Assembly (NCBI RefSeq): GCF_001971705.1 | Contig: NZ_CP019327.1 | Span: 1,488,001 to 1,552,000, forward strand | Reading direction: 5' to 3' | Length of the DNA stretch: 64,000 nt | From: Natronorubrum daqingense | Lineage (GTDB): Archaea > Halobacteriota > Halobacteria > Halobacteriales > Natrialbaceae | In this document: positions 9,405-17,947 of the stretch, one piece after another | Position numbering within the stretch: the stretch's first letter is position 1 | How the letters are laid out: the number at the start of each line of letters is the position of its first letter | Notes under the pieces: generated by a model | Told to the model about the DNA's origin: nothing | What the model saw: the letters and a program-made list of their open reading frames with translations, nothing else | The model's database searches: none | Position numbers and translations under genes: made by a program

Positions 9405-9969
9405 CGGCTCTCCGGAAACGAGGGGCGTTTCGAGATACGAACAATCACAACGCGATTCTGAGCGGGCTCGTAACCGCTTAGCAGCGGTCGCTCCCGCTTT
9501 TATTCCACGGGAAGAGGCACCTGCTCGCGTCGCTGCACGAGCAGTGACTTCCGAGCCCGGCTCACGTCGGTCGCTGCGAGACAACTGACCCACACCACAG
9601 CGCGCCACACGAGTCTGCGAGCCACGCGAGTCTGCACGCCACGCGAGTCTGCACGCCACGCGAGTCTGCACGCCACGCGAGTCTGCACGCCACGCGAAGC
9701 GCCTGCCCTCCCCCGTGCCTCGAGCACTCGCCTCAACTGGAGGCGAGCGCGCTCGTCGGCCGGGTCGACTGCCCGGGCAGCGACGGTCAACGGGAGGTCG
9801 ACCGGTAGTCTTGAAGCTGCCCGTATCCGGTTCGACTCGAGACGAGTCAACAACCGAGTAGCACAGCCGCCGCTACCGCGATTCGGTTCAGCTGCGGGCC
9901 ACCACGAAGGCGGTCGACTCGAACTCAGTCGGCGGCGAACACGTCCGAAAAGCCGGTGTGAGTCGCAAT
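9405..9969. other. 565-base region without a gene, containing a tandem repeat
   Basis: No coding frame here has haloarchaeal composition; open frames are rich in Arg, Ser and Trp. The region separates aCPSF1 from the convergent ABC-importer operon. It holds a short T-run near 9497 that may help end the aCPSF1 transcript, and the 17-bp tandem repeat at 9604-9697. No tRNA or known RNA fold was recognised. Confidence 0.6.
9604..9697. repeat. 17-bp tandem repeat, about 5.5 copies
   Basis: The unit GCCACGCGAGTCTGCAC occurs exactly four times end to end (9621-9688). A variant copy precedes it (9604-9620) and a broken copy follows (9689-9697). There is no spacer, so it is not CRISPR. The 17-base period changes reading frame each unit, which argues against a protein repeat. 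Confidence 0.9.
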
Positions 9970-10821
9970 TTAGGAGAGTTGCTTCGAAACCCACTCGAGG
10001 TTCGTCGCGATCACGGCGAGCACGAGCGTGCCGAGCGAGATGAGGATGAGGAACGTCGAGACGACGCTCACCATCGGATCCATCGCCTGCCGGAGTTCGG
10101 TCCAGGCCAGGACGGGAATCGTCTCCGTGCTGGACGTCGAGAGGAACAGCGCCATCACGAACTCCTGAAGGCTGATGATGAACGCGAGCAGGCCACCGAC
10201 GAAGACGCCGTGTTTCACGTTCGGAAGCACGACGTGGACGAACGACTGGACGGGGCCGGCACCGAGGTCGTGAGCGGCGTCTAACTGTTGCCAGTCGAAA
10301 CGGCTGAACACCGACCGCATCACGAAGTAGACCAGCGGCGTCGCCCAGAGGGTATGTGCGAGGATGATGCTCGCGTACGAGCCCCGAAGGCCGACTTCGT
10401 TGAAGTAGATCAGGAGCGTGATGCCGAGGACGACGGGCGGGATCAACAACGGCACGAGAACCAGCGGTGCGACCACGGTCCCTAACAGGCCGTCGTCGAA
10501 CTCCTGGCCGAACGCTCCGAGGACGCCCAGCGCGGTCGCGAGCACCGCGGTGCCGACCCCGACGAGGATGCTGTTGGTAAAGGCCTCGAGCCAGTTGATC
10601 CGGTCGAAGAACTCGCCGTACCAGGCCAGCGAGAGATTCTCGGGCGGGAACGCGATTCGAGCCCCGTCCGAGAACGAGGTTGCGATGACGACTAACAGCG
10701 GCGTGACCATGAGCGCGAACAGCGCTAAGTAGCCGGCGCGGAACGCGACGGTTTCGACGGTTTCTCTATGCAAGTTCGAACTCACCTCCGAATCGGTTGA
10801 GGACGCCAAAGATCGCGGCAA
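9970..10821 (-). CDS. ABC transporter permease, PotC-like
   Basis: A 283-residue inner-membrane permease with about six transmembrane segments. The permease-ATPase coupling loop is present (DAAHDLGAGPVQSFVHVVLP). The family is the polyamine/iron/thiamine type (binding-protein-dependent permease), second permease. From the ATG at 10821 it overlaps the upstream permease gene by 56 bases; a GTG at 10785 would reduce this. It is the last gene of the operon 13964-9970. Confidence 0.85.
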   Translation of the reverse strand: MPRSLASSTDSEVSSNLHRETVETVAFRAGYLALFALMVTPLLVVIATSFSDGARIAFPPENLSLAWYGEFFDRINWLEAFTNSILVGVGTAVLATALGVLGAFGQEFDDGLLGTVVAPLVLVPLLIPPVVLGITLLIYFNEVGLRGSYASIILAHTLWATPLVYFVMRSVFSRFDWQQLDAAHDLGAGPVQSFVHVVLPNVKHGVFVGGLLAFIISLQEFVMALFLSTSSTETIPVLAWTELRQAMDPMVSVVSTFLILISLGTLVLAVIATNLEWVSKQLS

Positions 10822-11644
10822 TGCAGAGTGACATCAGACCGAGCATGACGGCCGAGAGCGCGGCTGCGGTGGGGTAGCTCATATCGCTGAGCATCAACTG
10901 CTCGACGTAGATGGCGAACGTGATGTTGTTCGAGAGGAGTTCCGGCGCCGCGTACGCCCCGACGCTCCAAGCGAACGAGACCACCGTCGCCACGATGATT
11001 CCCGGCATCACTTGGGGTACGACGACCTCGAGGACCGATCGCGGCCGACTCGCCCCGAGGTCGCGGGCGGCCTCGACGACGTGCCAGTCGGTCGTCGCCA
11101 TGACGCTGTAAATCGCCAGCACGGCGTACGGGAGGACGATGTAGAGCTGTGCGATGACGACGCCGACTGTGCTGTACAGCAGGCCGGCGGGTTGCAACAG
11201 CGGATCGAAGGCGTACGTCCGGATGACCAGCGTCGTGAGTAACGGGAGAACGACCGAAAACAGCAGGAGCGACTTTACGAGCCCGCTCGAGCGCCAGATC
11301 GCGTACGCGTAGAACAGCCCGATCGCGACGGAGAGCACCGTCACGACGGCACCGAGGAAAAACGAGTAGCCGACGATGCTCCAGATTAGGTCGGTGGCGA
11401 GGACCTGCTGGTAGGCCTCGAGCGACCACGTTCCGTCGGCGTACACCCCGTCGCTCGAGGGAGCGGCGAAGCTGATTCGCAACAGGATGGCGAACGGGAT
11501 CACGAAGATCAGGAGTTCGAACACGATCAGCGGCGCCATGAGCAACAGCGCGCGACGCGACCCCGACTGGGTAGTCAGCCGGGACCAGGCGGAGCTAATC
11601 GGGTTCGACGGCGTCGACGTTGCAGTGGACGGTATCTCCGTCAT
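10766..11644 (-). CDS. ABC transporter permease, PotB-like
   Basis: A 292-residue permease with about six membrane helices and the EAA-type loop (EAARDLGASRPRSVLEVVVP) that docks on the ATPase. It pairs with the PotC-like protein to form the pore. Its start overlaps the end of the ATPase gene by four bases (ATGA), a sign of translational coupling. Substrate type follows the operon: polyamine-like, though spermidine, putrescine, iron and thiamine permeases are hard to separate by eye. Confidence 0.87.
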   Translation of the reverse strand: MTEIPSTATSTPSNPISSAWSRLTTQSGSRRALLLMAPLIVFELLIFVIPFAILLRISFAAPSSDGVYADGTWSLEAYQQVLATDLIWSIVGYSFFLGAVVTVLSVAIGLFYAYAIWRSSGLVKSLLLFSVVLPLLTTLVIRTYAFDPLLQPAGLLYSTVGVVIAQLYIVLPYAVLAIYSVMATTDWHVVEAARDLGASRPRSVLEVVVPQVMPGIIVATVVSFAWSVGAYAAPELLSNNITFAIYVEQLMLSDMSYPTAAALSAVMLGLMSLCIAAIFGVLNRFGGEFELA

Positions 11645-12792
11645 GGGTTATAAAGTGGTACACGAGTTCCGTCCGCGCGAAATGCGAGGACGTCTTCGCT
11701 GTTCCACTCGAGGGTCACGTCGTCGCCGGCCGACAGCGACCCCGAACTCGCGTCCGTCCGTTCGGCGAACACCGACGTGCCGTCGATCGACACGGAGTAG
11801 CGAACGGTCGAGCCGCGATAGATGACGTTCGCGACCGTTCCCGTGACGGCGTTGGTCGTGCTGCCGTCGGTGACGGCCCGCTGATCGGCGGGCGCAGTTG
11901 CGTCGGTGCCGGGCTCCCCTCGGTCGATCGAGAGAATCTCCGGTCGCAGCGAGAGCGTGAGTTCGTCGCCGGACTCGAGGCCGTGGTCGCCGCTGCTCGG
12001 AAGAACCAGTTCGGCACCGAGTTCGGTTTCGACGGCGACCGTCTCTCCCGGCGATTGTACAATCGTCGCGTCGACGAAGTTGGTGTCGCCGAGGAAGGCT
12101 TCGATGAACCTGTTCTTGGGGTTCTCGTAGACTTCGTCCGGATCGCCGACCTGGATCAGCTCGCCTTCGTTCATGATGCCGATGCGGTCGGCGAGCGTGA
12201 ACGCTTCGTCTTGGTCGTGGGTTACGTGGACGAACGTCTCCTCGAGGTCGTCGTGGATCTCGCGGAGTTCGATCTGCATGTCTTCCCGGAGGCGCTTATC
12301 CAGGTTCGATAACGGCTCGTCCAGCAACAGGACGTCCGGATTGACGGCGAGCGAACGCGCCAGCGCGACGCGCTGTTTCTGGCCGCCACTCAGCGTCGTC
12401 GGATCCTCGTCGTCGTAGCCGCCCATCTGGACGCGCTCGAGCATCGCTTGGGCGCGCTCCCGGCGCTCGTCTTTCGACACGTCGCGCATCTTGAGCCCGA
12501 AGGCGACGTTCTCCAGGACCGTCTTGTGCGGGAACAGCGCCCAGTCCTGGAACACGGTCGACGTGTTTCGGTCGTAAGCCGGCTGATCGGTGACGTCCTC
12601 GCCGTCGAGTCGGATCGCGCCCTCGGTTGGCGTCTCGAGGCCGGCGAGCATTCGCAACGTCGTTGATTTGCCGCTACCGCTCGGTCCGAGCAGGCAGAGC
12701 AGTTCGCCGTCGTCGATCTCGACGGACACGTCTTCGACGGCGGTGGTCTCTCCGTATCGTTTCTCGAGTCCCTGCAGGGTTATATCGGTCAT
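11641..12792 (-). CDS. ABC transporter ATP-binding protein, PotA-like
   Basis: A 383-residue ATPase. It has Walker A (GPSGSGKS), the Q-loop (FQDWALFPH), the ABC signature (LSGGQKQR), Walker B (LLLDEP) and the switch His (VTHDQDEA). A C-terminal TOBE-type domain (about 240-383) is typical of the PotA/FbpC/MalK group and may be regulatory. I chose the ATG at 12792 because the nucleotide-binding domain begins directly after it (MTDITLQGLEKRYG); the frame stays open far upstream, but only as antisense-like sequence. It lies 41 bases after the binding-protein gene. Confidence 0.93.
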   Translation of the reverse strand: MTDITLQGLEKRYGETTAVEDVSVEIDDGELLCLLGPSGSGKSTTLRMLAGLETPTEGAIRLDGEDVTDQPAYDRNTSTVFQDWALFPHKTVLENVAFGLKMRDVSKDERRERAQAMLERVQMGGYDDEDPTTLSGGQKQRVALARSLAVNPDVLLLDEPLSNLDKRLREDMQIELREIHDDLEETFVHVTHDQDEAFTLADRIGIMNEGELIQVGDPDEVYENPKNRFIEAFLGDTNFVDATIVQSPGETVAVETELGAELVLPSSGDHGLESGDELTLSLRPEILSIDRGEPGTDATAPADQRAVTDGSTTNAVTGTVANVIYRGSTVRYSVSIDGTSVFAERTDASSGSLSAGDDVTLEWNSEDVLAFRADGTRVPLYNP

Positions 12793-12833
12793 GACTGTTG
12801 AAATGTAGTGAAATGGAAATCCGTGCGAGTTGT

Positions 12834-13964
12834 CTATGAGGAGTGTTGCATACTGTCGAACGCCTCGGAGAGTTCGCCGTCGTAATCCGAGAGGTACTCC
12901 CAATCCGGGAACGCGACATTTCGAGCCTCCTCGTCGGTCGTGGGGAGGTCGTTCTCGAGTTCCTCTGGATACTCGATGTTCTCGTTGCTGAACATCATCG
13001 GGTGGTCTTCGGCCCACTCCGACTGGACCTCGGCGTCCAGCAGGAAGTCGATGAACTCCTCGGCTTCGTCTTGCATGTCGGTGCCACGGACGACACACCA
13101 GTTGTTGATCCACCCCGTCGTCTGCTCGGGCATCGTGTGGGTCAGTCCGTCTTCGTCGTCGATGTCGTAGGCCGTCTGGTCGTAGTACCACTGTGCGACG
13201 TCGATCGCCTCGTTGTCGAACGCCTGCCAGATGTCCTCGCCGGAACTGGCCCACTCGTCGACGCCCCACTCGTCGACGCCGTCGAGGATCTCCTCGTGAT
13301 TGGTATCGTCGTACATCTCCTCGGCCTCACCTTCCTCGCCCATCCCGAGCGCCGCGGCGTACATCGGGTACCACCAGAAGCCGGTGTCGATGCCGACGCC
13401 CTCGCTGTCGGCGACGGTGTCGCCGGAGAGGTCGGCCCACGTTTCGGGGTCGACGTCGGCGTCCTCGCGGTGGATGATCGTACAGGGCGCGCCGTCGACC
13501 GGCATCCCGTACTCGGGGTCGCGAATCTCCGTAAAGAAGTCCATGATCTCGTCTTCGTTGGAGATATTGTCTCGGTCGATCGGCTCGAAGAGGTCGTCCT
13601 GACGGCCGTAGTAGTAGAAGTTGCCCTCCGCGACGGTGACGTCGAACGGCGGATCGTCCTCGGGCGCGTTTCGGATCTGCTCTAAGACGCCGTCCCAGCC
13701 GCGTTCGATCTGGATCTCGGTGTCGTGGTCTGCCTCCCACTGACTCACCAACCCATCTTCGAACCGGTCAGCGTAGTTCCCGCTCCAGACCATCACGCGG
13801 AGCCCCTCGTCCCCACCGAAGAGTTCCGCACATCCCGCCAGCGCGGTGGCCGAACCGACCGCCGTCGCCGATAACAGCCCTCGACGCGAGATCGCCGACG
13901 CGTCGGCGACTGATTCGGAACCTGTCTCGCTCGTCTCTGCAACCCCATCTGGGTCTGCAGCCAT
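12834..13964 (-). CDS. Extracellular solute-binding lipoprotein, PotD-like
   Basis: A 376-residue binding protein and the first gene of the importer operon. It starts with a Tat motif (SRRGLLSATAVG) and a lipobox (LAGC), so it is lipid-anchored on the cell surface. The mature part begins LRVMVWSGNYADRFE and includes VTVAEGNFYYYG, VDGAPCTIIH and WINNWCVV, in keeping with the PotD/family 1 binding fold. The ATG at 13964 is preferred over the one at 14093 because the Tat signal then sits near the N-terminus. The substrate is inferred as polyamine-like from the transporter type and the nearby catabolic genes. Confidence 0.88.
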   Translation of the reverse strand: MAADPDGVAETSETGSESVADASAISRRGLLSATAVGSATALAGCAELFGGDEGLRVMVWSGNYADRFEDGLVSQWEADHDTEIQIERGWDGVLEQIRNAPEDDPPFDVTVAEGNFYYYGRQDDLFEPIDRDNISNEDEIMDFFTEIRDPEYGMPVDGAPCTIIHREDADVDPETWADLSGDTVADSEGVGIDTGFWWYPMYAAALGMGEEGEAEEMYDDTNHEEILDGVDEWGVDEWASSGEDIWQAFDNEAIDVAQWYYDQTAYDIDDEDGLTHTMPEQTTGWINNWCVVRGTDMQDEAEEFIDFLLDAEVQSEWAEDHPMMFSNENIEYPEELENDLPTTDEEARNVAFPDWEYLSDYDGELSEAFDSMQHSS

Positions 13965-13990
13965 TGGTGCTCCGGTTCTTCTTTGATGGC

Positions 13991-14000
13991 GACATAAAGA
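13991..14000 (-). promoter_or_regulatory. TATA element of the ABC-importer operon
   Basis: On the minus strand it reads TCTTTATGTC, about 30 bases upstream of the ATG at 13964, consistent with one promoter for the four-gene operon. Confidence 0.4.
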
Positions 14001-14237
14001 CGTTGTGAACTCCGATGACGTGGACAGACGACTGCCGTCGGTCGAGGCCGACTCGAGCGTTCGTCTCGATTGACTATCCCCCAACCCAATCATGGATATG
14101 AGTCGGTCACTCCTCCGACACAGGCGTCAGTTCCATCGGTCTCGTCGGTTCCACAGTCATCTCCCATCCGTCTCCGTCCGAGACGTGCGCGCAGGCGACG
14201 AGCGAGACGCGGAATCACCGCCACACCGCTCGGACGG

Positions 14238-14888
14238 TCACTCGTCCCTCCAGGCCCCCTCGTGGACGAGTTCGTCCACCTCGAGTCGTTCGCGCCACCC
14301 TTCGGTTTCGAGGACGGGTTCTTCGGGAAAGTCGCCCTCCGGATAGCCGAGACAGAGGTACGCAATCGGGTCGATGTGCGGCGGGATTTCCAATACTTCT
14401 CGTACCTCTGCAGGATAGAGCACGCTCACCCACCCGACGCCCACCCCCTCCGCTCGAGCCGCGAGCCAGAGGTTCTGCACGGCGAGACACGTCGAGTAGA
14501 CGTCCGTCTCTTGCATGGAACTCCGTCCGAGGACGTGGGGTTCTCCCCGCGTCGGATCGCAGGTGACGCAGATGTTGATCGGTGCCTCGCGGATGCCCTC
14601 GAGTTTTAACTGAGCAAACTCGGATCGACGCGGCTCCTCGTAGCCCTCTCGAGCGGCAGCGATCGCTCGCTCGGCAATCTCGGCAATTTCCGTTTTCGTC
14701 TCGTTCTCGCGGACGATGACCAAGTCCCACGGCTGAGAGAAGCCGACGCTCGGGGCGTGATGAGCGGCCTGAATGAGGCGATCGAGAACGCTCTCGGGCA
14801 CCGGATCCGACCGAAATCGTCGAATGTCCCGGCGCGCGTAAATTGCCTTGTAGAGCGCATCGCGTTCTGCATCGGTGAATGAAACCAT
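14238..14888 (-). CDS. bluB: 5,6-dimethylbenzimidazole synthase BluB
   Basis: A 216-residue flavoprotein of the nitroreductase fold. The BluB-type signatures are visible: YARRDIRRFRSDPV at the start, HHAPSVGFSQPWDL for FMN binding, and the late segment EGVGVGWVSVLYP. BluB uses reduced FMN and oxygen to make the lower ligand of cobalamin. It suggests the organism makes or remodels cobamides with dimethylbenzimidazole. The gene is on the minus strand after nth, with a 190-base gap holding simple repeats. No other cobalamin gene is in the window and I found no B12 riboswitch. Confidence 0.9.
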   Translation of the reverse strand: MVSFTDAERDALYKAIYARRDIRRFRSDPVPESVLDRLIQAAHHAPSVGFSQPWDLVIVRENETKTEIAEIAERAIAAAREGYEEPRRSEFAQLKLEGIREAPINICVTCDPTRGEPHVLGRSSMQETDVYSTCLAVQNLWLAARAEGVGVGWVSVLYPAEVREVLEIPPHIDPIAYLCLGYPEGDFPEEPVLETEGWRERLEVDELVHEGAWRDE

Positions 14889-15000
14889 TGTTTGTGAAGA
14901 TCAAGTGCGGTTGGTTAAACCCGATGATCGGCGCGGACGGGAGCGTCGCTGGCGCGTAGGGACGCCTGCGTGCAAAAAGGGACCTCGAGAATAGACGACG

Positions 15001-15072
15001 CGACGAACCGACGACCCGACAACCCGATGACCCAATTATTCGACTATCCGACTCTTCGACTATTCGACTCTT
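15001..15072. repeat. Octamer tandem repeat, consensus CGACNANN
   Basis: Nine consecutive 8-base units run without a break. The first four vary around CGACGACC and the last four alternate CGACTATY and CGACTCTT; one central unit (CAATTATT) is degenerate. It lies between nth and bluB, just beyond the nth stop codon. Confidence 0.75.
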
Positions 15073-15078
15073 CGCCGG

Positions 15079-15888
15079 TCACTCGGGCGCATCCGCCGGA
15101 TCGATTACGTCGTCCGTCTCCGGGTAGACGCCGACTTGCTCGCACAGATCACCCATCGGACAGGCGTCGGGATCCTCGAGACAGGCCGGTTTTCGGGCCG
15201 TGCAGTACTCGCGGCCGAATTGGATCGTCGCGGTGTGGGCGAAGCCACACTTTGGGGCGGGAACCTCGCGCTCGAGGACCTCCCTGACGGTTTCGTGATC
15301 CGCGTCGGCCGGCGCAATTCCGAGGCGGCGATAGATTCTGTGGACGTGCGTATCGACGGGAAAAACGCCGGGGCGGCCCCCCGCGAAGAGCAGGACGCAG
15401 TCGGCAGTCTTCGGCCCGACGCCGCGGACGGAGAGAAGCGTGTCACGAACCGTCTCCGGCGCCTCGTCCGTGACGTACTCGTCGAAGGCATCGGCGGAGC
15501 CGAACGCCTCGAGCACCCACTCGGCCGTCTCGATCATGATTTTGGACTTCTGGTTGTAGAGCCCTGCGGCGCTGATCGTTTCGGCGAGCTGGGAGCGTTC
15601 GGCAGTGGCGAGGGACGCAGCGAGGTCTCCCTCCCCACCGTAGCGCTCGAGCAACGCGTCGTGGGCAGGCTGACTCGCTTTGTCGCTCGTATTCTGACTC
15701 AAGATCGTGCGGACGAGGCAGGTGAAGGCGTCCTGTCCGCCGTAGGTCTTCTGCCAGTAGCGTTCGCCTAATCGGTCGACGATTTCTTCCGCGCGAGTGT
15801 CCGCGCTCGCGGGGTCGAACTCGACGGCCACGCCGCCGCCAGCCGTGCCGCCGCTAATGTTGGCCGTCGGCTCGGAATCGTCGCTCAT
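15079..15888 (-). CDS. nth: Endonuclease III, DNA glycosylase/AP lyase
   Basis: A 269-residue HhH-GPD glycosylase for oxidised pyrimidines. LSQNTSDKA opens the core, the helix-hairpin-helix is VRGVGPKTAD with catalytic K160, and FPVDTHVHRI carries catalytic D179, so both glycosylase and lyase activity are expected. The C-terminal iron-sulphur cysteines are C229, C236, C243 and C249. The middle spacing is six residues, where E. coli Nth has two, so there is an insertion in the cluster loop. The N-terminal 25 residues are a Gly/Ser-rich extension. Confidence 0.93.
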   Translation of the reverse strand: MSDDSEPTANISGGTAGGGVAVEFDPASADTRAEEIVDRLGERYWQKTYGGQDAFTCLVRTILSQNTSDKASQPAHDALLERYGGEGDLAASLATAERSQLAETISAAGLYNQKSKIMIETAEWVLEAFGSADAFDEYVTDEAPETVRDTLLSVRGVGPKTADCVLLFAGGRPGVFPVDTHVHRIYRRLGIAPADADHETVREVLEREVPAPKCGFAHTATIQFGREYCTARKPACLEDPDACPMGDLCEQVGVYPETDDVIDPADAPE

Positions 15889-15939
15889 AGCTGTCCTTGG
15901 AGTCCACGAGACAAAACGACGGCGGAGCCCGTTCTCCGT

Positions 15940-16359
15940 TCACTCGACGCTGATCGTCACCGTCGCCTCGGCTCCGTCGGCCAGCGCGTCGACGAGCTCT
16001 CGATCGAAGCCCTCGGCTGCGAACTCGGCGTCGTTCACGATCGTTCGGTCGTCGACGTACTCGCTCGTCCGGCCGACGATGCTCCGCTCGTTGGTCAACT
16101 TGAGGTCGGGATCGCCACGGCCCGTGACGGAATCCGCGTGGCCGCCAGCTTCGATCGTGATCGTGATCGTCGCGTCCGAGTCCCGGCAGGCGTCGACGAA
16201 TTCGGGGTCGAAGTCGGTCGGCGCGCGGTCGGCGTCGACCGCGAGAATGCAGTCGCCCGCCGGGGTGAGATAGTCGTCCGTCGTGACCTCGAACGTGCTC
16301 GCGTGCTCGGCTGTAACGTGCTCGTGACCGCGAGCGTGGATGACTTCCTCGAGAGACAT
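15940..16359 (-). CDS. DUF371 family archaeal protein
   Basis: A 139-residue protein from the ATG at 16359; another ATG at 16380 adds seven residues. It opens with EVIHARGHEHVTAEHASTFEVT and has GDCILAVDADRAP and RGDPDLKLTNERSIVGRTS, which I recognise as the archaeal DUF371 family. The family is small, all-beta and without known function. Acidic strands alternate with a repeated pattern (TITITIEAGG and VTISVE). It sits between nth and the symporter on the same strand. Confidence 0.8.
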   Translation of the reverse strand: MSLEEVIHARGHEHVTAEHASTFEVTTDDYLTPAGDCILAVDADRAPTDFDPEFVDACRDSDATITITIEAGGHADSVTGRGDPDLKLTNERSIVGRTSEYVDDRTIVNDAEFAAEGFDRELVDALADGAEATVTISVE

Positions 16360-16435
16360 TGGATAGTACAGCGAACTCATTGCGGTCGGAAAACGAGTTC
16401 GAATTCACCCGGGAAAAGGCGTCGACGGGGACGAG

Positions 16436-17866
16436 CTAGTCGAAGTGGTCGGTCGCCTCGGTGTCCATCCACTCGGTGTCCTCTCTACCGGACGGTGGCC
16501 CGGTGAGAAAGCTGACGACGACGAAGCAGACGAGGCTGACGCCCAGTCCAGTGACGATCGGGAGGTCGGATCCGAAGCCGTAGAGCGCCATACTTCCCAC
16601 GACGGCGACGTTGCTGACCACGATCGAACTGATCGCCCCCTGCCAGGTCGCCCCCTTCCAGAAGAACGCCCCGAAGATCGGAACGAAGATCGAACCGACG
16701 AGCAGGTTGTACGCGAGCGTCAGCGCGTTGACGACATCGCCGATCCAGACGGCCGTCGCGGTCGCACCCGCGCCGAGAACGAGAATCAACAGTCGAGAGA
16801 TCAGCGTGTACTTCTCGTCCGAAGCGTCGTCGTCGACGAAGCGCTTGTAGACGTCGTTCGTGAAGAGGGTGCTCGAGGCCAGCAGCGCCGAGTCGGCGGT
16901 CGACATCATCGCGGAGATGAACCCGGCGAGGATGAGTCCCGAGAGACCGACGGGGATGACCTCGAGGACCATCATCGGGAGTGCGAGGTCGGGGTTGTCG
17001 AGTCCCGGAAACAGGAGCAACGCGATCATGCCGAGGACGGCCGTCGCGATTCCGTAGAAGATCGCGTACGCACCGGTCGCGATGTTACCGATACGAGCGG
17101 TTTCGGGACTGTCGGCCGTGAAGACGCGCTGCCAGATGTCCTGGCCGATCATGATCCCCAGACAGTACAGGAGGAAGTAGCTCACGACCGTCGAGACGCC
17201 GATTCCGGTGGGACTGAAGTAGGAGGGCTCGAGTTCGGCACTCAGTCCCGAGACGCCGCCGACCTCGACGAGACCGAGCGGCAGCGCGAGCAGGAAGATC
17301 CCGATCGTCATGATGAACCACTGAACGAAGTCGGTAATCGTCACCGACAGCATGCCGCCGAGTGCGGTGTAGACAACCACGATCACGCCGGCGGTGATAA
17401 TCGTCGTCGTCATGTCGATCGCGAAGAGCGCCGTGAGCGCCGTCGCGATCGAGATGATCTGCGTGATCGCGATCGTCAGCGCGTAGACGCCCGCGATCGC
17501 CGCGCCGACGGTTCCGGAGTACTTGTCGAATCGACGCTCGAGAATGTCGCCGATCGTGTAGGCCTCGAGGTTCGCCAGGTCGGTGGAGATGAGCACGCCG
17601 ATCACGGCGACGCCGACGCCGAGCCAGATAGTGAGCCAGGCACCGGAGACCCCGTGTTCGTAGCCGAGTCCGCCACCGCCGACCGTCGACGCACCGCCGA
17701 GAATAACTGCCGACATCACCGGAATGTACATCCACAGCGGGATGTTCCGGCCGGCGACGAAGTAGTCGTCGAGCGACTCCGACTGTCGGTACCCCCAGTA
17801 CCCGACGCCGACCATCGCCGCGAAGTAGAGTGCGACGATCGAGCCGTCAATGAGTAACTCTGTCAT
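16436..17866 (-). CDS. Sodium/solute symporter (SSS family)
   Basis: A 476-residue membrane protein with about 13 transmembrane segments and the SSS layout. After the first helix comes the conserved loop SLDDYFVAGRNIP, then SAVILGGASTVGGGG, and ISAMMSTADSALLASS later. Family members import amino acids, polyols, urea or organic anions with Na+. The substrate is not readable, but its place beside an NrpR-like regulator and amine-catabolic genes suggests a nitrogen compound (inference). I chose the ATG at 17866 because it directly precedes the first helix. Confidence 0.9.
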   Translation of the reverse strand: MTELLIDGSIVALYFAAMVGVGYWGYRQSESLDDYFVAGRNIPLWMYIPVMSAVILGGASTVGGGGLGYEHGVSGAWLTIWLGVGVAVIGVLISTDLANLEAYTIGDILERRFDKYSGTVGAAIAGVYALTIAITQIISIATALTALFAIDMTTTIITAGVIVVVYTALGGMLSVTITDFVQWFIMTIGIFLLALPLGLVEVGGVSGLSAELEPSYFSPTGIGVSTVVSYFLLYCLGIMIGQDIWQRVFTADSPETARIGNIATGAYAIFYGIATAVLGMIALLLFPGLDNPDLALPMMVLEVIPVGLSGLILAGFISAMMSTADSALLASSTLFTNDVYKRFVDDDASDEKYTLISRLLILVLGAGATATAVWIGDVVNALTLAYNLLVGSIFVPIFGAFFWKGATWQGAISSIVVSNVAVVGSMALYGFGSDLPIVTGLGVSLVCFVVVSFLTGPPSGREDTEWMDTEATDHFD

Positions 17867-17947
17867 GGAAACACCATGCCACCTAATGCTATTTAGGAGT
17901 TTCGTGACCGGGCGACCGATCTGGAGCACCGAAACTACCGAAAACCA

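Noticed and set aside
9604..9697. CRISPR array
   Set aside because: The 17-bp units are directly adjacent with no spacers, and no cas gene is near.
14889..15078. Cobalamin riboswitch before bluB
   Set aside because: The gap holds simple repeats and I see no B12-box-like sequence.
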